Source of the DNA: BA4 sp044376575
GTDB taxonomy: Bacteria > Bacteroidota > Bacteroidia > CAIKAF01
Direction of reading: 5' to 3'
Assembly: GCA_044376575.1 (NCBI GenBank)
Contig: JBILKR010000007.1
Span: 1 to 64,000, forward strand
DNA length: 64,000 nt
The notes below the pieces were generated by a model, which searched no databases, was not told where the DNA came from, and saw only the letters and a list, made by a program, of their open reading frames with translations. Numbering within the stretch: position 1 is the stretch's first letter; every line of letters starts with the position of its first letter. The translations under genes and the position numbers were made by a program. Below are positions 41,719 to 51,575 of the stretch, piece after piece.

Positions 41719-42861
41719 ATGAAAATATATTTTGACAATGCTGCGACTACGCCCATAGATCCTCAGGTGATTGATATCATAACCGATGTTATGAAACATT
41801 GTTATGGAAATCCATCTTCAGTACATGGTCATGGAAGAACAGCTAAAGCTTACCTGGAAAGGTCGCGCAGAAAAATTGCTGAACTACTTAACGTTTCTCC
41901 ATCAGAAATTATATTCACTAGCGGAGGAACAGAAGCCGATAACATGGCCATCAGAAAATGTGTGGATGATTTGGGAATTACACACATTATCTCTTCAAAG
42001 ATTGAACACCATGCCGTTACGCATACGGTAGAAGAAATGGCACATCAGCGAAATGTAAAAGTAAGCTGGGTGAATATTGATGAAGAAGGCCGGGTTGATT
42101 TGCATCACCTGGAATCTTTGTTAAAAGAAAATCCACGTTCACTAATCACTCTCATGCATGCGAACAATGAGATAGGAACTATGTTACCATTGAAAGAAGT
42201 GAGCGAACTAAAGAAAAAATACAATGCGATTTTTCATTCAGATACAGTGCAAACTATGGGACACTTTGCGATAGATCTTAAGCAGTTAGACATTGATATG
42301 ATTACCTGCAGCGCACATAAACTGCATGGTCCGAAAGGCATTGGGTTTTTATATCTAAGCAGCAATATAAGTTTGCATCCCTTCATCACCGGAGGTGCTC
42401 AGGAACGTAATATGCGTGCAGGAACAGAAAATATTTATGGTATTGTGGGACTTGCAAAAGCACTCGAATTGAGTTATGCAGACATGCATGAACATGAGAC
42501 GCATGTGCGTGGTTTGAAAAATTATATGAAGCGCCGACTGATGGAAGAAATTGAAGACATCCGTTTTAATGGTGATGCCAGTAACGACAGCCTATATACA
42601 GTGTTGAATGTTTCTTTTCCTCCGGTTAAAGGCGGTGAAATGTTTTTAATGAAACTTGACATTATGGGCATTTCAGTTTCAGGTGGCAGTGCCTGTTCAT
42701 CAGGCAGCAGTGTAGGTTCACATGTATTGGCTGAACTTAATGTTGATCCGAACAGGCCCAATGTTCGTTTTTCATTCAGCCGTTACAATACAAGAGATGA
42801 AATTGAACATGTGGTGGGTATCATCAAAAAAATGTACTCTCCATCCACTGTTACAGCATAA
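41719..42861 (+). CDS. cysteine desulfurase (IscS/NifS-like)
   Basis: 380 residues. PLP enzyme releasing sulfur from L-cysteine for Fe-S clusters and tRNA thiolation. Active-site Lys201 is in CSAHKLHGPKG, PLP histidine in HHAVTHT, and catalytic Cys326 in SGGSACSSGS. N-terminal FDNAATTP. No IscU or SufE homologue follows; the next gene is an MBL-fold hydrolase 6 bases on. Subgroup I/II status not determinable with certainty, but the SGSACSSGS loop is IscS-like. Confidence 0.95.
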   Translation: MKIYFDNAATTPIDPQVIDIITDVMKHCYGNPSSVHGHGRTAKAYLERSRRKIAELLNVSPSEIIFTSGGTEADNMAIRKCVDDLGITHIISSKIEHHAVTHTVEEMAHQRNVKVSWVNIDEEGRVDLHHLESLLKENPRSLITLMHANNEIGTMLPLKEVSELKKKYNAIFHSDTVQTMGHFAIDLKQLDIDMITCSAHKLHGPKGIGFLYLSSNISLHPFITGGAQERNMRAGTENIYGIVGLAKALELSYADMHEHETHVRGLKNYMKRRLMEEIEDIRFNGDASNDSLYTVLNVSFPPVKGGEMFLMKLDIMGISVSGGSACSSGSSVGSHVLAELNVDPNRPNVRFSFSRYNTRDEIEHVVGIIKKMYSPSTVTA

Positions 42862-42867
42862 TACTAC

Positions 42868-43644
42868 ATGCACTCCAACATTCGCATAACATTTCTCGGC
42901 ACCGGTACTTCGCAAGGCATTCCGGTGATTGCCTGTGGGTGTGAGGTTTGTAAATCGAATGATTCTAAAGATAACCGATTGAGAAGTTCCGTTCTGATTG
43001 AATCAGATACTACTTCAGTAGTAATTGATACCGGTCCCGATTTTCGATATCAGATGTTACGCGAAAAAGTTCAAAAGTTAGATGCGGTTGTTTTCACACA
43101 CGAACATAAAGATCATATCGCAGGACTGGATGACATCAGGGCGTTTAATTTTAAACAAAGAAACGACCTGCCCATTTATTGTACACCTAGCGTTCAGCAA
43201 GCCATTCACAGGGATTTTCACTATGCTTTTGCAGAAACAAAATATCCGGGTGTACCCGAAATGAAAATTCATTTGATTGGTAATGATAAGTTTCAAATTG
43301 GTGATTTGACTTTTGAACCCATTCACGTATTACATTATAAAATGCCTGTGCTTGGATTTAGGGTGAATGATTTTACCTACATCACAGATGCCAGTTTTAT
43401 CAATGATGAAGAACTTGAAAAAATTAAAGGTTCAAAAGTGTTTGTGTTAAATGCGTTGAGAAAAGAAACGCACATCTCACATTTTAATTTAGCTCAGGCA
43501 TTAGATATCATGAACTATGTAAATCCAGAACAGGGATATTTCACTCACATTAGTCATTTACTGGGCAAGCACGATGATGTTAAGAATGAATTACCGTCAC
43601 ACATCCAACTGGCTTATGATGGATTGACGATTGAAATGAACTAA
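42868..43644 (+). CDS. MBL-fold metallo-hydrolase (PhnP-like)
   Basis: 258 residues. N-terminal FLGTGTSQGIPVIACGCEVC, zinc motif FTHEHKDH (His78, His80, Asp82, His83), DTGPDFR and late HISHFNLAQALDI and FTHISHLLGKH histidines. Similar to PhnP/lipoate-associated phosphodiesterases that act on cyclic phosphodiester bonds. Exact substrate unknown. Follows the desulfurase in one operon and converges with the S9 peptidase gene. Confidence 0.9.
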   Translation: MHSNIRITFLGTGTSQGIPVIACGCEVCKSNDSKDNRLRSSVLIESDTTSVVIDTGPDFRYQMLREKVQKLDAVVFTHEHKDHIAGLDDIRAFNFKQRNDLPIYCTPSVQQAIHRDFHYAFAETKYPGVPEMKIHLIGNDKFQIGDLTFEPIHVLHYKMPVLGFRVNDFTYITDASFINDEELEKIKGSKVFVLNALRKETHISHFNLAQALDIMNYVNPEQGYFTHISHLLGKHDDVKNELPSHIQLAYDGLTIEMN

Positions 43645-43652
43645 TCAAAAAA

Positions 43653-45761
43653 TTACTCTTTAATACCTTCCAAGTCAAGCAAAAATCCATATTCCAGTGC
43701 CACTTCTTTCAATCGCTGAAAACGTCCGCTTTTTCCTCCATGACCGGCTTCCATTTCACAATAAAACAGCAAACGATGATTGTCGGTTTTTAGCTCACGT
43801 AATTTTGCCACCCATTTGGCAGGCTCAAAATACTGCACCTGTGAATCATGAAAACCTGTAGTGATTAACATATTCGGATAGGCTTGTTTTTTTACATTAT
43901 CGTACGGAGAGTAGGACAACATATAATCATAATATTTCTTGTCTTTAGGATTACCCCATTCGTCAAATTCACCGGTAGTTAAAGGAATAGATTCATCCAT
44001 CATGGTTGTAATTACATCCACAAATGGTACCTGAGCAACAGCTCCGTTAAAAAGATCCGGACGCATGTTCACCACTGCACCAATCAGCAATCCACCGGCA
44101 CTTCCACCCATGCAATATAAATGCTGAGGAGATGTGTAATTATATTTAATGAGATACTTTGCACAATCTATAAAATCAGTAAATGTATTTTTCTTCTTTA
44201 GGAGTTTACCGTCCTCATACCACTGTCGGCCCATCTCCTGCCCTCCTCGAATGTGTGCGATGGCAAAAATAAATCCGCGATCAAGAAGCGTTAATCTGGC
44301 TGAACTAAAATACGGGTCCATACTGGCACCATAAGAACCATAGCCATAAAGCAACGTCGGCTGTGTTCCATCCATCTTGATTCCTTTTTTATATACCATT
44401 GACATTGGAATCATCGTTCCGTCTTCAGCCATGGCATACACCATTCTTGACTCATACATTCTTCCGTCATATCCACCCAGTACTTCCTGTTGTTTCAATA
44501 AATTTTTCTCACGTGTACGCATATTAAAATCAAACACAGAATTCGGAGTAATCAATGATGTATAACTATATCTCAGAATTTCCGTATCAAAATCTACGTT
44601 TACCTGTAACCCCACAGAATAGGTAGGTTCCGTGTATTCAATGATATAATCAAGCGAATCATCCCATGATTTTACATGCAGTTGTGTCAACCCTTTTTCC
44701 CGCTCTTCAAGCACAATAAAATTTTTAAAAATTTCCATGCCTTCCAACAATACATCTTTGCGATGGGGAATTACTTCTTTCCAGTTGGTTTTGTCTGTTT
44801 TATTTACAGGTGTTTTCATCAACCGAAAATTTATAGCATTCCAGTTGGATTGGATGTAAAAATGATCTTCAAAATGCTCTGCACTATACAGGTGATCTCT
44901 TTCTCTGGGCTGCATCACTTTAAAATCATTATTGGGCTGATCAGCCTTGATATACCTCACTTCTGATGTTAATGTAGAATAAGATGAAATAAAAATATAC
45001 TGTTCTGATTTTGATTTATAGACAGTGCAACCAAATGTTTCATCTTTTTCTTCAAAAACATCCTTGTCTAATTTTGATGCATCACCCAATTTATGTTTTT
45101 TGATTTTAAAGGAGCGTAAGGTTTCATCATCTTTCACATCATAGAACAAAGTTTTGTGATCATTGGCCCAAACATATGAACCATCAGTGTTCTCAACATT
45201 TTTCTCAATTACTTCTCCGTTGCGTAGATCTTTAATATACAATGTATATTTTCTGCGACTCACAAAATCAACTCCATAAGCCAGTAATTGATTGTCTTCA
45301 CTTACTGTTAATCCCACCACGTTGCAATAGCTCTTGCCTTCAGCCAATCCATTCACATCAAGCATTACCTCTTCAGTAGCACTCATATCTCCTTTTTTAC
45401 GACAATAGATAGGGTATTCTTTGCCTTCATCATAACGGGTGTAATAATAATATCCTCGCAATTGGTAGGGTACAGAAAGATCTGTTTGTTTTATTCTACC
45501 CACCATTTCTTCAAATAATTTTTCCTGAAACGTTTCAGTATGTTTCAATACTTCCGCAGTATAAGCATTCTCCGAATTCAGGTAACTGATGACTTCCGGA
45601 TTTTCTCTTTCATTTAACCAATAATAGTTATCGATACGCTGCTTTCCGTATTCAGTAAAAACTTTGGGATTCTTTTTAGCTACAGGAGGTATAGGTGATT
45701 GTGCATTCATAATAGAGTGAATCGTTGTCGCAATTAAAATGATACAGATTGATTTTTTCAT
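43653..45761 (-). CDS. S9 family prolyl oligopeptidase (protease II-like)
   Basis: About 702 residues with a signal peptide (MKKSICIILIATTIHSIMNAQ). N-terminal beta-propeller, then a catalytic alpha/beta-hydrolase domain: GYGSYGASMDPYFSS, HIRGGQEMGRQWYEDG, nucleophile GGSAGGLL, acid in HDSQVQYFEPAKW and His in GHGGKSGRF. The frame extends into purA; the start at 45761 leaves only 4 bases after the purA stop. Probably cleaves oligopeptides at basic residues in the periplasm. Confidence 0.94.
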   Translation of the reverse strand: MKKSICIILIATTIHSIMNAQSPIPPVAKKNPKVFTEYGKQRIDNYYWLNERENPEVISYLNSENAYTAEVLKHTETFQEKLFEEMVGRIKQTDLSVPYQLRGYYYYTRYDEGKEYPIYCRKKGDMSATEEVMLDVNGLAEGKSYCNVVGLTVSEDNQLLAYGVDFVSRRKYTLYIKDLRNGEVIEKNVENTDGSYVWANDHKTLFYDVKDDETLRSFKIKKHKLGDASKLDKDVFEEKDETFGCTVYKSKSEQYIFISSYSTLTSEVRYIKADQPNNDFKVMQPRERDHLYSAEHFEDHFYIQSNWNAINFRLMKTPVNKTDKTNWKEVIPHRKDVLLEGMEIFKNFIVLEEREKGLTQLHVKSWDDSLDYIIEYTEPTYSVGLQVNVDFDTEILRYSYTSLITPNSVFDFNMRTREKNLLKQQEVLGGYDGRMYESRMVYAMAEDGTMIPMSMVYKKGIKMDGTQPTLLYGYGSYGASMDPYFSSARLTLLDRGFIFAIAHIRGGQEMGRQWYEDGKLLKKKNTFTDFIDCAKYLIKYNYTSPQHLYCMGGSAGGLLIGAVVNMRPDLFNGAVAQVPFVDVITTMMDESIPLTTGEFDEWGNPKDKKYYDYMLSYSPYDNVKKQAYPNMLITTGFHDSQVQYFEPAKWVAKLRELKTDNHRLLFYCEMEAGHGGKSGRFQRLKEVALEYGFLLDLEGIKE

Positions 45762-45765
45762 TTTT

Positions 45766-47055
45766 TTATTTTTTGAAATCGGCATGACGAATAATGGTTT
45801 GACTGCGATCCGGACCAACCGATAAAATGGTGATAGGGACTTCAACTGCTTTTTCTATAAAATCAATGTAGTCTAAAAATGCCTGAGGTAATTGATCCAT
45901 TGAGGTGCATTGCGTTAAATCAGTTTTCCAACCGGATAAGTTTGTATAAACAGGTTGGATCTCACCACTCAATACATCGTAAGGTAAATAATCAATAAGT
46001 TCTCCCTGGTAACGATATTGAGTGCATACCTGCAAATTTTCGAAATCACTTAGTACATCTGCTTTCATCATGATTAACTGTGTTACCCCATTAATCATGA
46101 TGGCATATTTTAATGCAGGAATATCAAGCCATCCACACCTTCTAGCACGACCTGTAGTAGAACCAAACTCACGACCAATCTGTCTCATTTTCTCTCCGGT
46201 TTCATCGTTCAGCTCCGTTGGGAAAGGACCACTGCCCACCCGAGTACAATAGGCTTTAAAAATTCCATAAACTTCGCCAATATTTCCCGGTGCCAGTCCC
46301 AGTCCGGTACATGCTCCGGCGGTTATAGTATTGGAGGAGGTAACAAATGGATAACTTCCAAAATCAATATCAAGTAATGTTCCCTGAGCTCCTTCCGCAA
46401 GAATGGATTGATTATTTTTCAGGTAGCGATGCACCAAATGATCACTGTCTGCTTTCTCAATCGTGGCAAGCACATTCAAAGATTCCATCCACTCCTTTTC
46501 CATCGTTTTTAAATCGAAATCAGTATATCCATACAATTTGATCAATTCGAGATGTTTGTTGCGTAAGAAGGAGTATTTTTCCTGAAAATTAGGTAGATCA
46601 ATATCACCCACACGAATACCGTTTCTTCCTGTTTTATCCATGTACGTGGGGCCAATACCTTTCAATGTTGAACCAATTTTAGCTGATCCCTTAGAAGCCT
46701 CTGAAGCAGCATCCAGTATGCGATGGGTAGGCATGATTAAATGTGCTTTGCGGGAAATTTTAAGATTAACCGTAACATCTACATTTTTATCCTTTAATTT
46801 TTTTATTTCCTGAGCAAGAATAATAGGATCCACCACCACTCCGTTGCCAATGAGGTTAAGTTTATCCTGATGAAAAATACCGGAAGGAATGGTATGTAAA
46901 ACATGTTTAATACCTTCAAACTCGAGAGAATGACCGGCATTGGGACCACCCTGAAAACGAGCAATCATATCATAATGCGGAGTTAAAACATCCACAATTT
47001 TTCCTTTACCTTCATCTCCCCACTGAAGACCAAGTAATACATCGGCTTTTTTCAT
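45766..47055 (-). CDS. purA: adenylosuccinate synthetase
   Basis: 429 residues. GTP-dependent first step from IMP to AMP: LGLQWGDEGKGKIVDVL at the N-terminus, GGPNAGHS, KGIGPTYMDK, and SVGPDRSQTI at the C-terminus. Sits in the order fur - STAS - purA - S9 peptidase, near rel/spoT. In other bacteria (p)ppGpp inhibits PurA, which makes the location noteworthy. Confidence 0.97.
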   Translation of the reverse strand: MKKADVLLGLQWGDEGKGKIVDVLTPHYDMIARFQGGPNAGHSLEFEGIKHVLHTIPSGIFHQDKLNLIGNGVVVDPIILAQEIKKLKDKNVDVTVNLKISRKAHLIMPTHRILDAASEASKGSAKIGSTLKGIGPTYMDKTGRNGIRVGDIDLPNFQEKYSFLRNKHLELIKLYGYTDFDLKTMEKEWMESLNVLATIEKADSDHLVHRYLKNNQSILAEGAQGTLLDIDFGSYPFVTSSNTITAGACTGLGLAPGNIGEVYGIFKAYCTRVGSGPFPTELNDETGEKMRQIGREFGSTTGRARRCGWLDIPALKYAIMINGVTQLIMMKADVLSDFENLQVCTQYRYQGELIDYLPYDVLSGEIQPVYTNLSGWKTDLTQCTSMDQLPQAFLDYIDFIEKAVEVPITILSVGPDRSQTIIRHADFKK

Positions 47056-47068
47056 AAAACAAATTACT

Positions 47069-47419
47069 TTACTTGGAAGCAGCCCAAAGATTAGTCAATG
47101 CTTCCTCGTTGTTTAGGATGGTAAAAATAGAATTCAGTTTGGTAATAATGAAGAGTTGTTGGAGTTCTGTTGATAAGTTGATGATCCAGACATCTCCACC
47201 TTGTTTTCTGCATTTGGTAAGTATTTGAATACATATCCCCAACCCCTCACTGCTGATAAAACGAAGACTATTTAGATCAAATACTATGTTGGGTTGAGTA
47301 GGGATAGTTTCTTCCATTTGAAGAATAAACTCTTCGCCGTCATATCGTGACATCAAACTCCCTTCAAGTGTAACTAACTGATGCGTATTTTTTTTAATGA
47401 TTGAAAACTGAAATGACAT
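47069..47419 (-). CDS. STAS domain protein (anti-sigma factor antagonist-like)
   Basis: 116 residues. STAS fold with the phospho-acceptor-type loop LRFISSEGLGICIQIL (about 52-67), where Ser in the SSEGLG motif would be the regulatory site. Members bind anti-sigma/kinase RsbW-like proteins or regulate membrane transporters. No such kinase gene is visible. Between fur and purA with spacings of 5 and 13 bases. Confidence 0.88.
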   Translation of the reverse strand: MSFQFSIIKKNTHQLVTLEGSLMSRYDGEEFILQMEETIPTQPNIVFDLNSLRFISSEGLGICIQILTKCRKQGGDVWIINLSTELQQLFIITKLNSIFTILNNEEALTNLWAASK

Positions 47420-47424
47420 GAGAA

Positions 47425-47895
47425 TTAATTATTCTTTACTTTCTTATTCTCACATTTAATTGCTTTGCAATTCCCGTAAATGATGAAGGAGTGATTCATC
47501 ACGTCGAAGTTAAGAAGATCAGCCACCCCGTTTTGAATATGATGTATTCGCGGATCACAAAACTCAATCACTTTGCTGCAATCCATACAAATTAGATGGT
47601 CGTGCTGTTTGTTACCGAAAGATTTCTCGTATTGTGCCAGATTACCGGTAAACTGATGCTTGCGTACAAGATCGCAATCCAGCAATAAATCAAGCGTGTT
47701 ATATACAGTTGCCCTACTTACTCTGTAATTACGGTTCTTCATACTTATATATAATTCTTCCACATCGAAGTGCTCTGATCGCTGATAAATTTCATCAAGT
47801 ATGGCAAAACGTTCAGGTGTTTTTCTATGACCATTTTTTTCAAGGTAGGAAGAAAAAATATTTTTTACTTTTTCCGCAATGGGTTCTGAACTCAT
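47425..47895 (-). CDS. fur: Fur family transcriptional regulator
   Basis: 156 residues. N-terminal winged HTH (SRATVYNTLDLLLDCDLVRK about 60-79), metal site HDHLICMDCSKVIEFCD (HxH, CxxC) and a late GNCKAIKC pair of cysteines for structural zinc. Family senses iron, zinc or peroxide; the specificity is not deducible. A perfect -7 element lies in the 46-base gap behind rel, so fur-STAS-purA probably has its own transcript start. Confidence 0.93.
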   Translation of the reverse strand: MSSEPIAEKVKNIFSSYLEKNGHRKTPERFAILDEIYQRSEHFDVEELYISMKNRNYRVSRATVYNTLDLLLDCDLVRKHQFTGNLAQYEKSFGNKQHDHLICMDCSKVIEFCDPRIHHIQNGVADLLNFDVMNHSFIIYGNCKAIKCENKKVKNN

Positions 47896-47911
47896 GAGAA
47901 ATATATATAAA

Positions 47912-47919
47912 CAAATATA
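47912..47919 (-). promoter_or_regulatory. Bacteroidota -7 promoter element for fur
   Basis: Minus-strand TATATTTG, perfect consensus, 16 bases before the fur ATG (47895). Confidence 0.45.
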
Positions 47920-47941
47920 AAATTATTCATCCAATAACTAA

Positions 47942-50173
47942 TTATGCCTGATCGATTCGTTCAACTGAAATCACAGCAGGAATTTCTTTTAATTTCCCAA
48001 TCAATTCCTGTAAATGACTTGTATCCTGAACAAAAAGGGTAATTTTCCCTTCAAATACACCATCATTTGAATCAAAGCTCAGCGAACGCATATTTACTTT
48101 CATTTGATTAGAAATCAATTTGGTTATTTTATTCACCACCCCTACATCGTCAATGCCCTTCACCACAATACCTGTCAGGAATGATAATTTCTCGCCCCCT
48201 GTCCACTTGGCTTTTACTACTCGGTAAGCGTAATTGGAAAGTAACTGAATAGCATTAGGACAAGTAATTTTATGAATTTTAATTCCTTCATTGATGGTAA
48301 CAAAACCAAAAACCTCATCACCCGGAATGGGATTACAACACTGTGCCAGCGTATAATCAATTTTTTCACCACTATCGCCAATGAGCAATTGTTCACCCGA
48401 CCGATGGTATTTCTTAACAAGATTATCGAAAGTTTCAGTTTCCGCTTTCTTCTCTGTTGATTTTCTTTTGAGTCTATTGGTAAGATATGAGTACCAACTT
48501 CTGGTGCCTTCTTCTTTATAAAATGTTTTTATCTGCTGATTGGAAATGGTTCCTATGCCTACCCTATAAAAGAATTCAAGTTCATCATTTACCCTGAAAT
48601 ACTTTAATATTTTATGAATATCATTTGGATTATATGAATAATTGAGACGTTTTACTTTACGTTCAAATAATTCTTTTCCATCTTCAGCAATTTTCTTTTT
48701 CTCTTCCTTTAATGCTGCCTTAATCTTTGATTTGGCTTTGCTTGTATTCACAAAATTCAGCCAATCTTCTTTCGGGGTCTGTTTTTGACTGGTAATGATT
48801 TCAACCTGATCACCACTGTTCAATTTATAACTTAACGGAACAAGTTTATTATTGACCTTGGCACCAAGACAATGATCGCCAACATCAGTATGAATTTCAT
48901 ACGCAAAATCAAGAGCTGTGCAGTTGGAAGGCATTGTCTTTACTTCGCCTTTAGGAGTAAAAACATAAATCTCATGCGTATATAAATTCAGTTTAAAGGC
49001 ATCAACAAAATCTACAGCCTCTTCATCCCGATTTTCAAGGAATTCACGGATTTTGGTAATCCATTCATCAATAGCAGTTTCAGCATTGGATTCCTTATAT
49101 TTCCAATGAGCCGCATACCCACGTTCAGCCATATCATCCATGCGGGTGGATCGGATTTGTACTTCTACCCACTTACCGGTTGGACTCATCACTGTTACAT
49201 GCAATGATTCGTATCCGTTGGCACGGGGAAATGAAATCCAGTCGCGCAAACGATCAGGCTTGGGTTGATATAAATCAGTAACAATTGAATAGGTTTTCCA
49301 TATTTCTGATTTCTCCAATTGAGAAGGAACATCCAATATAATTCGGATGGCAAAAATGTCGTATATCTCTTCAAATGGAACACCCTTTTTATGAATCTTA
49401 TTCCAGATAGAAAAAATAGACTTCGTCCTTCCCTTAATTTCATATTTCAAACCCACCTCATCCATTAATTTCTTAATGGGCTGAGTAAATTGGCGAATAA
49501 AGCGTTCTCTTACATCCTGAGATTTTGCAAGTTTTGTAATGATGTCATGATACGCTTCCGGTTCTAAATATTTAAGACATAAATCTTCCAGCTCAGTTTT
49601 AATGGCATACAAGCCCAATCGATGAGCCAACGGAGCATACAGAAATAATGTTTCTGAAGCAATCTTCAATTGTTTATCTCTCTTCATGTGGTCGAGAGTG
49701 CGCATATTATGAAGACGATCGGCAATTTTTATTAGAATTACACGAATATCTTCAGATAGCGTAAGCACTATCTTTCTGAAATTTTCAGCCTGTATAGATT
49801 TTGTATTATCAAATACACCTGAAATTTTAGTCAATCCATCAATAATTTTTGCAACTGAGGGTCCGAAGAATTTATCCATTTCCTCAATGGTCATCTCCGT
49901 ATCTTCTACTACATCATGTAATAACGCTGATATAACTGATGTAGGACCAAGACCCATTTCCTGAACGACGATCTGAGCAACGGCTATAGGATGATAAATA
50001 TACGGTTCACCTGATTTTCTTCGCATATCCTTATGCGCCTCAACTGAAATATCAAATGCCTTTCTGATTTGTTTTTTATCATATGTATCACTGCATAAGG
50101 GATAAGCAAATCGTAAAAGATTTCTGTATTTTTTAAGAATTTCCTTTTTTTCGATTTCAAGGTCCTGCTGCAT
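47942..50173 (-). CDS. bifunctional (p)ppGpp synthetase/hydrolase RelA/SpoT family
   Basis: 743 residues with the full long-RSH order: hydrolase HD domain (HPIAVAQIVV, LLHDVVEDTEMT at about 84-93, KIADRLHNMRTL), synthetase domain (GRTKSIFSIWNKIHKKG, DIFAIRII, ANGYESLHVTV, VEVQIRSTRMDDMAERGYAAHWKYKE), TGS (VFTPKGEVKTMPSNCTALDFAYEIHTDVG), a zinc-finger-like region (CCNPIPGDEVFGFVTINEGIKIHKITCPN) and a C-terminal ACT. Both catalytic halves look intact, so a Rel-type bifunctional enzyme is expected. Confidence 0.97.
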   Translation of the reverse strand: MQQDLEIEKKEILKKYRNLLRFAYPLCSDTYDKKQIRKAFDISVEAHKDMRRKSGEPYIYHPIAVAQIVVQEMGLGPTSVISALLHDVVEDTEMTIEEMDKFFGPSVAKIIDGLTKISGVFDNTKSIQAENFRKIVLTLSEDIRVILIKIADRLHNMRTLDHMKRDKQLKIASETLFLYAPLAHRLGLYAIKTELEDLCLKYLEPEAYHDIITKLAKSQDVRERFIRQFTQPIKKLMDEVGLKYEIKGRTKSIFSIWNKIHKKGVPFEEIYDIFAIRIILDVPSQLEKSEIWKTYSIVTDLYQPKPDRLRDWISFPRANGYESLHVTVMSPTGKWVEVQIRSTRMDDMAERGYAAHWKYKESNAETAIDEWITKIREFLENRDEEAVDFVDAFKLNLYTHEIYVFTPKGEVKTMPSNCTALDFAYEIHTDVGDHCLGAKVNNKLVPLSYKLNSGDQVEIITSQKQTPKEDWLNFVNTSKAKSKIKAALKEEKKKIAEDGKELFERKVKRLNYSYNPNDIHKILKYFRVNDELEFFYRVGIGTISNQQIKTFYKEEGTRSWYSYLTNRLKRKSTEKKAETETFDNLVKKYHRSGEQLLIGDSGEKIDYTLAQCCNPIPGDEVFGFVTINEGIKIHKITCPNAIQLLSNYAYRVVKAKWTGGEKLSFLTGIVVKGIDDVGVVNKITKLISNQMKVNMRSLSFDSNDGVFEGKITLFVQDTSHLQELIGKLKEIPAVISVERIDQA

Positions 50174-50186
50174 CTATCAAAATAAA

Positions 50187-51464
50187 TTAAAGGTTTTTTG
50201 CGGGCAACACTGTGGATTCTACACTACCAAATCCTATTCTGTATTTCTCATTTTTACAATATGCTTTCATGATTACGGTATCACCGTCTAAAATAAATTT
50301 TCGTTCAGAGCCGTCATTTAATTTTAAAGGTTTTGTTCCTTTCCAGGCCAGTTCAAGCATACTGCCATAACTATCCGGTGTAGGTCCGGATATTGTTCCG
50401 GATGCACAAACATCACCCACCTTCATGTTACATCCGTTAATGGTATGATGGGCAAGTTGCTGAGAAATAGTCCAGTAAAGGTATTTGTGATTAGACTGAC
50501 AAATTTTATTCTCCGTTCCATGCGGCGGTTTAATGTAAACCTCTAGTTGAATATCAAAACTTTTTTGACCCTGATATTTTAAATAAGGCAATACTTCCGG
50601 ATTTTGTTCAGGTCCATTGCAACGAAATGGCTCCAACGCATCCATAGTTACAACCCATGGCGATACACTTGATGCAAAATTCTTACTTAAAAACGGGCCT
50701 AACGGGACATACTCCCATCGCTGAATATCTCTTGCTGACCAGTCATTAAATATCACCATCCCGAAAATATAATTTTCAGCATCATTTACAGGAATAGTAG
50801 AACCCAACTCATTTTCTCTACCTACTACAAACCCCATTTCCAATTCGAAATCGAGTTGTTTTGATGGACCAAAAACCGGTGTCAAGGCTCCGTCAGGCAT
50901 AGTTTGACCATTGGGTCTGTAAATATTAGTACCTGAAACAACAATAGACGAAGCTCTTCCATGGTATCCCACAGGAATATGCTTCCAGTTCGGCAATAAA
51001 GGATCTCCATCAGGCCTGAACATCTTACCCACATTCGAAGCATGTTCCATACTGCTGTAAAAATCAGTATAGTTTCGAACATTTAAAGGCATATACATTT
51101 TTGCTTCAGCCATTGGTATCAATGCCAAATTTCTGTCTTCTCTGTGGTCTCTGAGTTCTGCACAATCTACACTCAGTAATTCGATTAATCTCTCACGCGT
51201 TTGCTTCCAGTAAGGCTTGCCCAATGCGATAAACTTATTCAGTGAAGAAGATTTGAATACATTGGTATTCATGAACATTTTATCAAAATATCCTTTTTTA
51301 TAGAGATATGACAAGTCAACAATATACTGACCAATAGCAACACCTATTCGAGGTTTTTTTTCACCGTAAGAAAATATACCGTAAGGTAAATTTTGAATAG
51401 GGAAATCTGAAACAGGAGATACATCAACCCAAGATGACAATTCATGTAATGGCTTGTCTTTCAT
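50187..51464 (-). CDS. fahA: fumarylacetoacetase
   Basis: 425 residues from the ATG at 51464; the frame extends to 51497 with an implausible hydrophobic start. Last enzyme of tyrosine/homogentisate degradation, giving fumarate and acetoacetate. Motifs: DFYSSMEHASNVGKMFRP, PVGYHGRASSIVVSGT, DFELEMGFVVG (metal ligands), IFGMVIFNDWSARDIQRWEYVPLGPF and GDVCASGTISG. Other homogentisate-pathway genes are not in this window. Encoded downstream of nothing else; the next gene upstream is divergent. Confidence 0.96.
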   Translation of the reverse strand: MKDKPLHELSSWVDVSPVSDFPIQNLPYGIFSYGEKKPRIGVAIGQYIVDLSYLYKKGYFDKMFMNTNVFKSSSLNKFIALGKPYWKQTRERLIELLSVDCAELRDHREDRNLALIPMAEAKMYMPLNVRNYTDFYSSMEHASNVGKMFRPDGDPLLPNWKHIPVGYHGRASSIVVSGTNIYRPNGQTMPDGALTPVFGPSKQLDFELEMGFVVGRENELGSTIPVNDAENYIFGMVIFNDWSARDIQRWEYVPLGPFLSKNFASSVSPWVVTMDALEPFRCNGPEQNPEVLPYLKYQGQKSFDIQLEVYIKPPHGTENKICQSNHKYLYWTISQQLAHHTINGCNMKVGDVCASGTISGPTPDSYGSMLELAWKGTKPLKLNDGSERKFILDGDTVIMKAYCKNEKYRIGFGSVESTVLPAKNL

Positions 51465-51575
51465 TTGAACATTTTTTACAAATATCAAAAAAAACAACGA
51501 TTAAATATCATCTGTATTCAAATATCATTGGAACTATAATTTTTATTTATTTTATTTGAATAAGTGTTCAATTAA

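Noticed and set aside
45762..45845. N-terminal extension of the S9 peptidase into purA
   Set aside because: A clean signal peptide begins at 45761, four bases after the purA stop.
51465..51497. Hydrophobic 11-residue extension of fumarylacetoacetase
   Set aside because: The enzyme is cytosolic and its family start is MKDKPLHELSSW at 51464.
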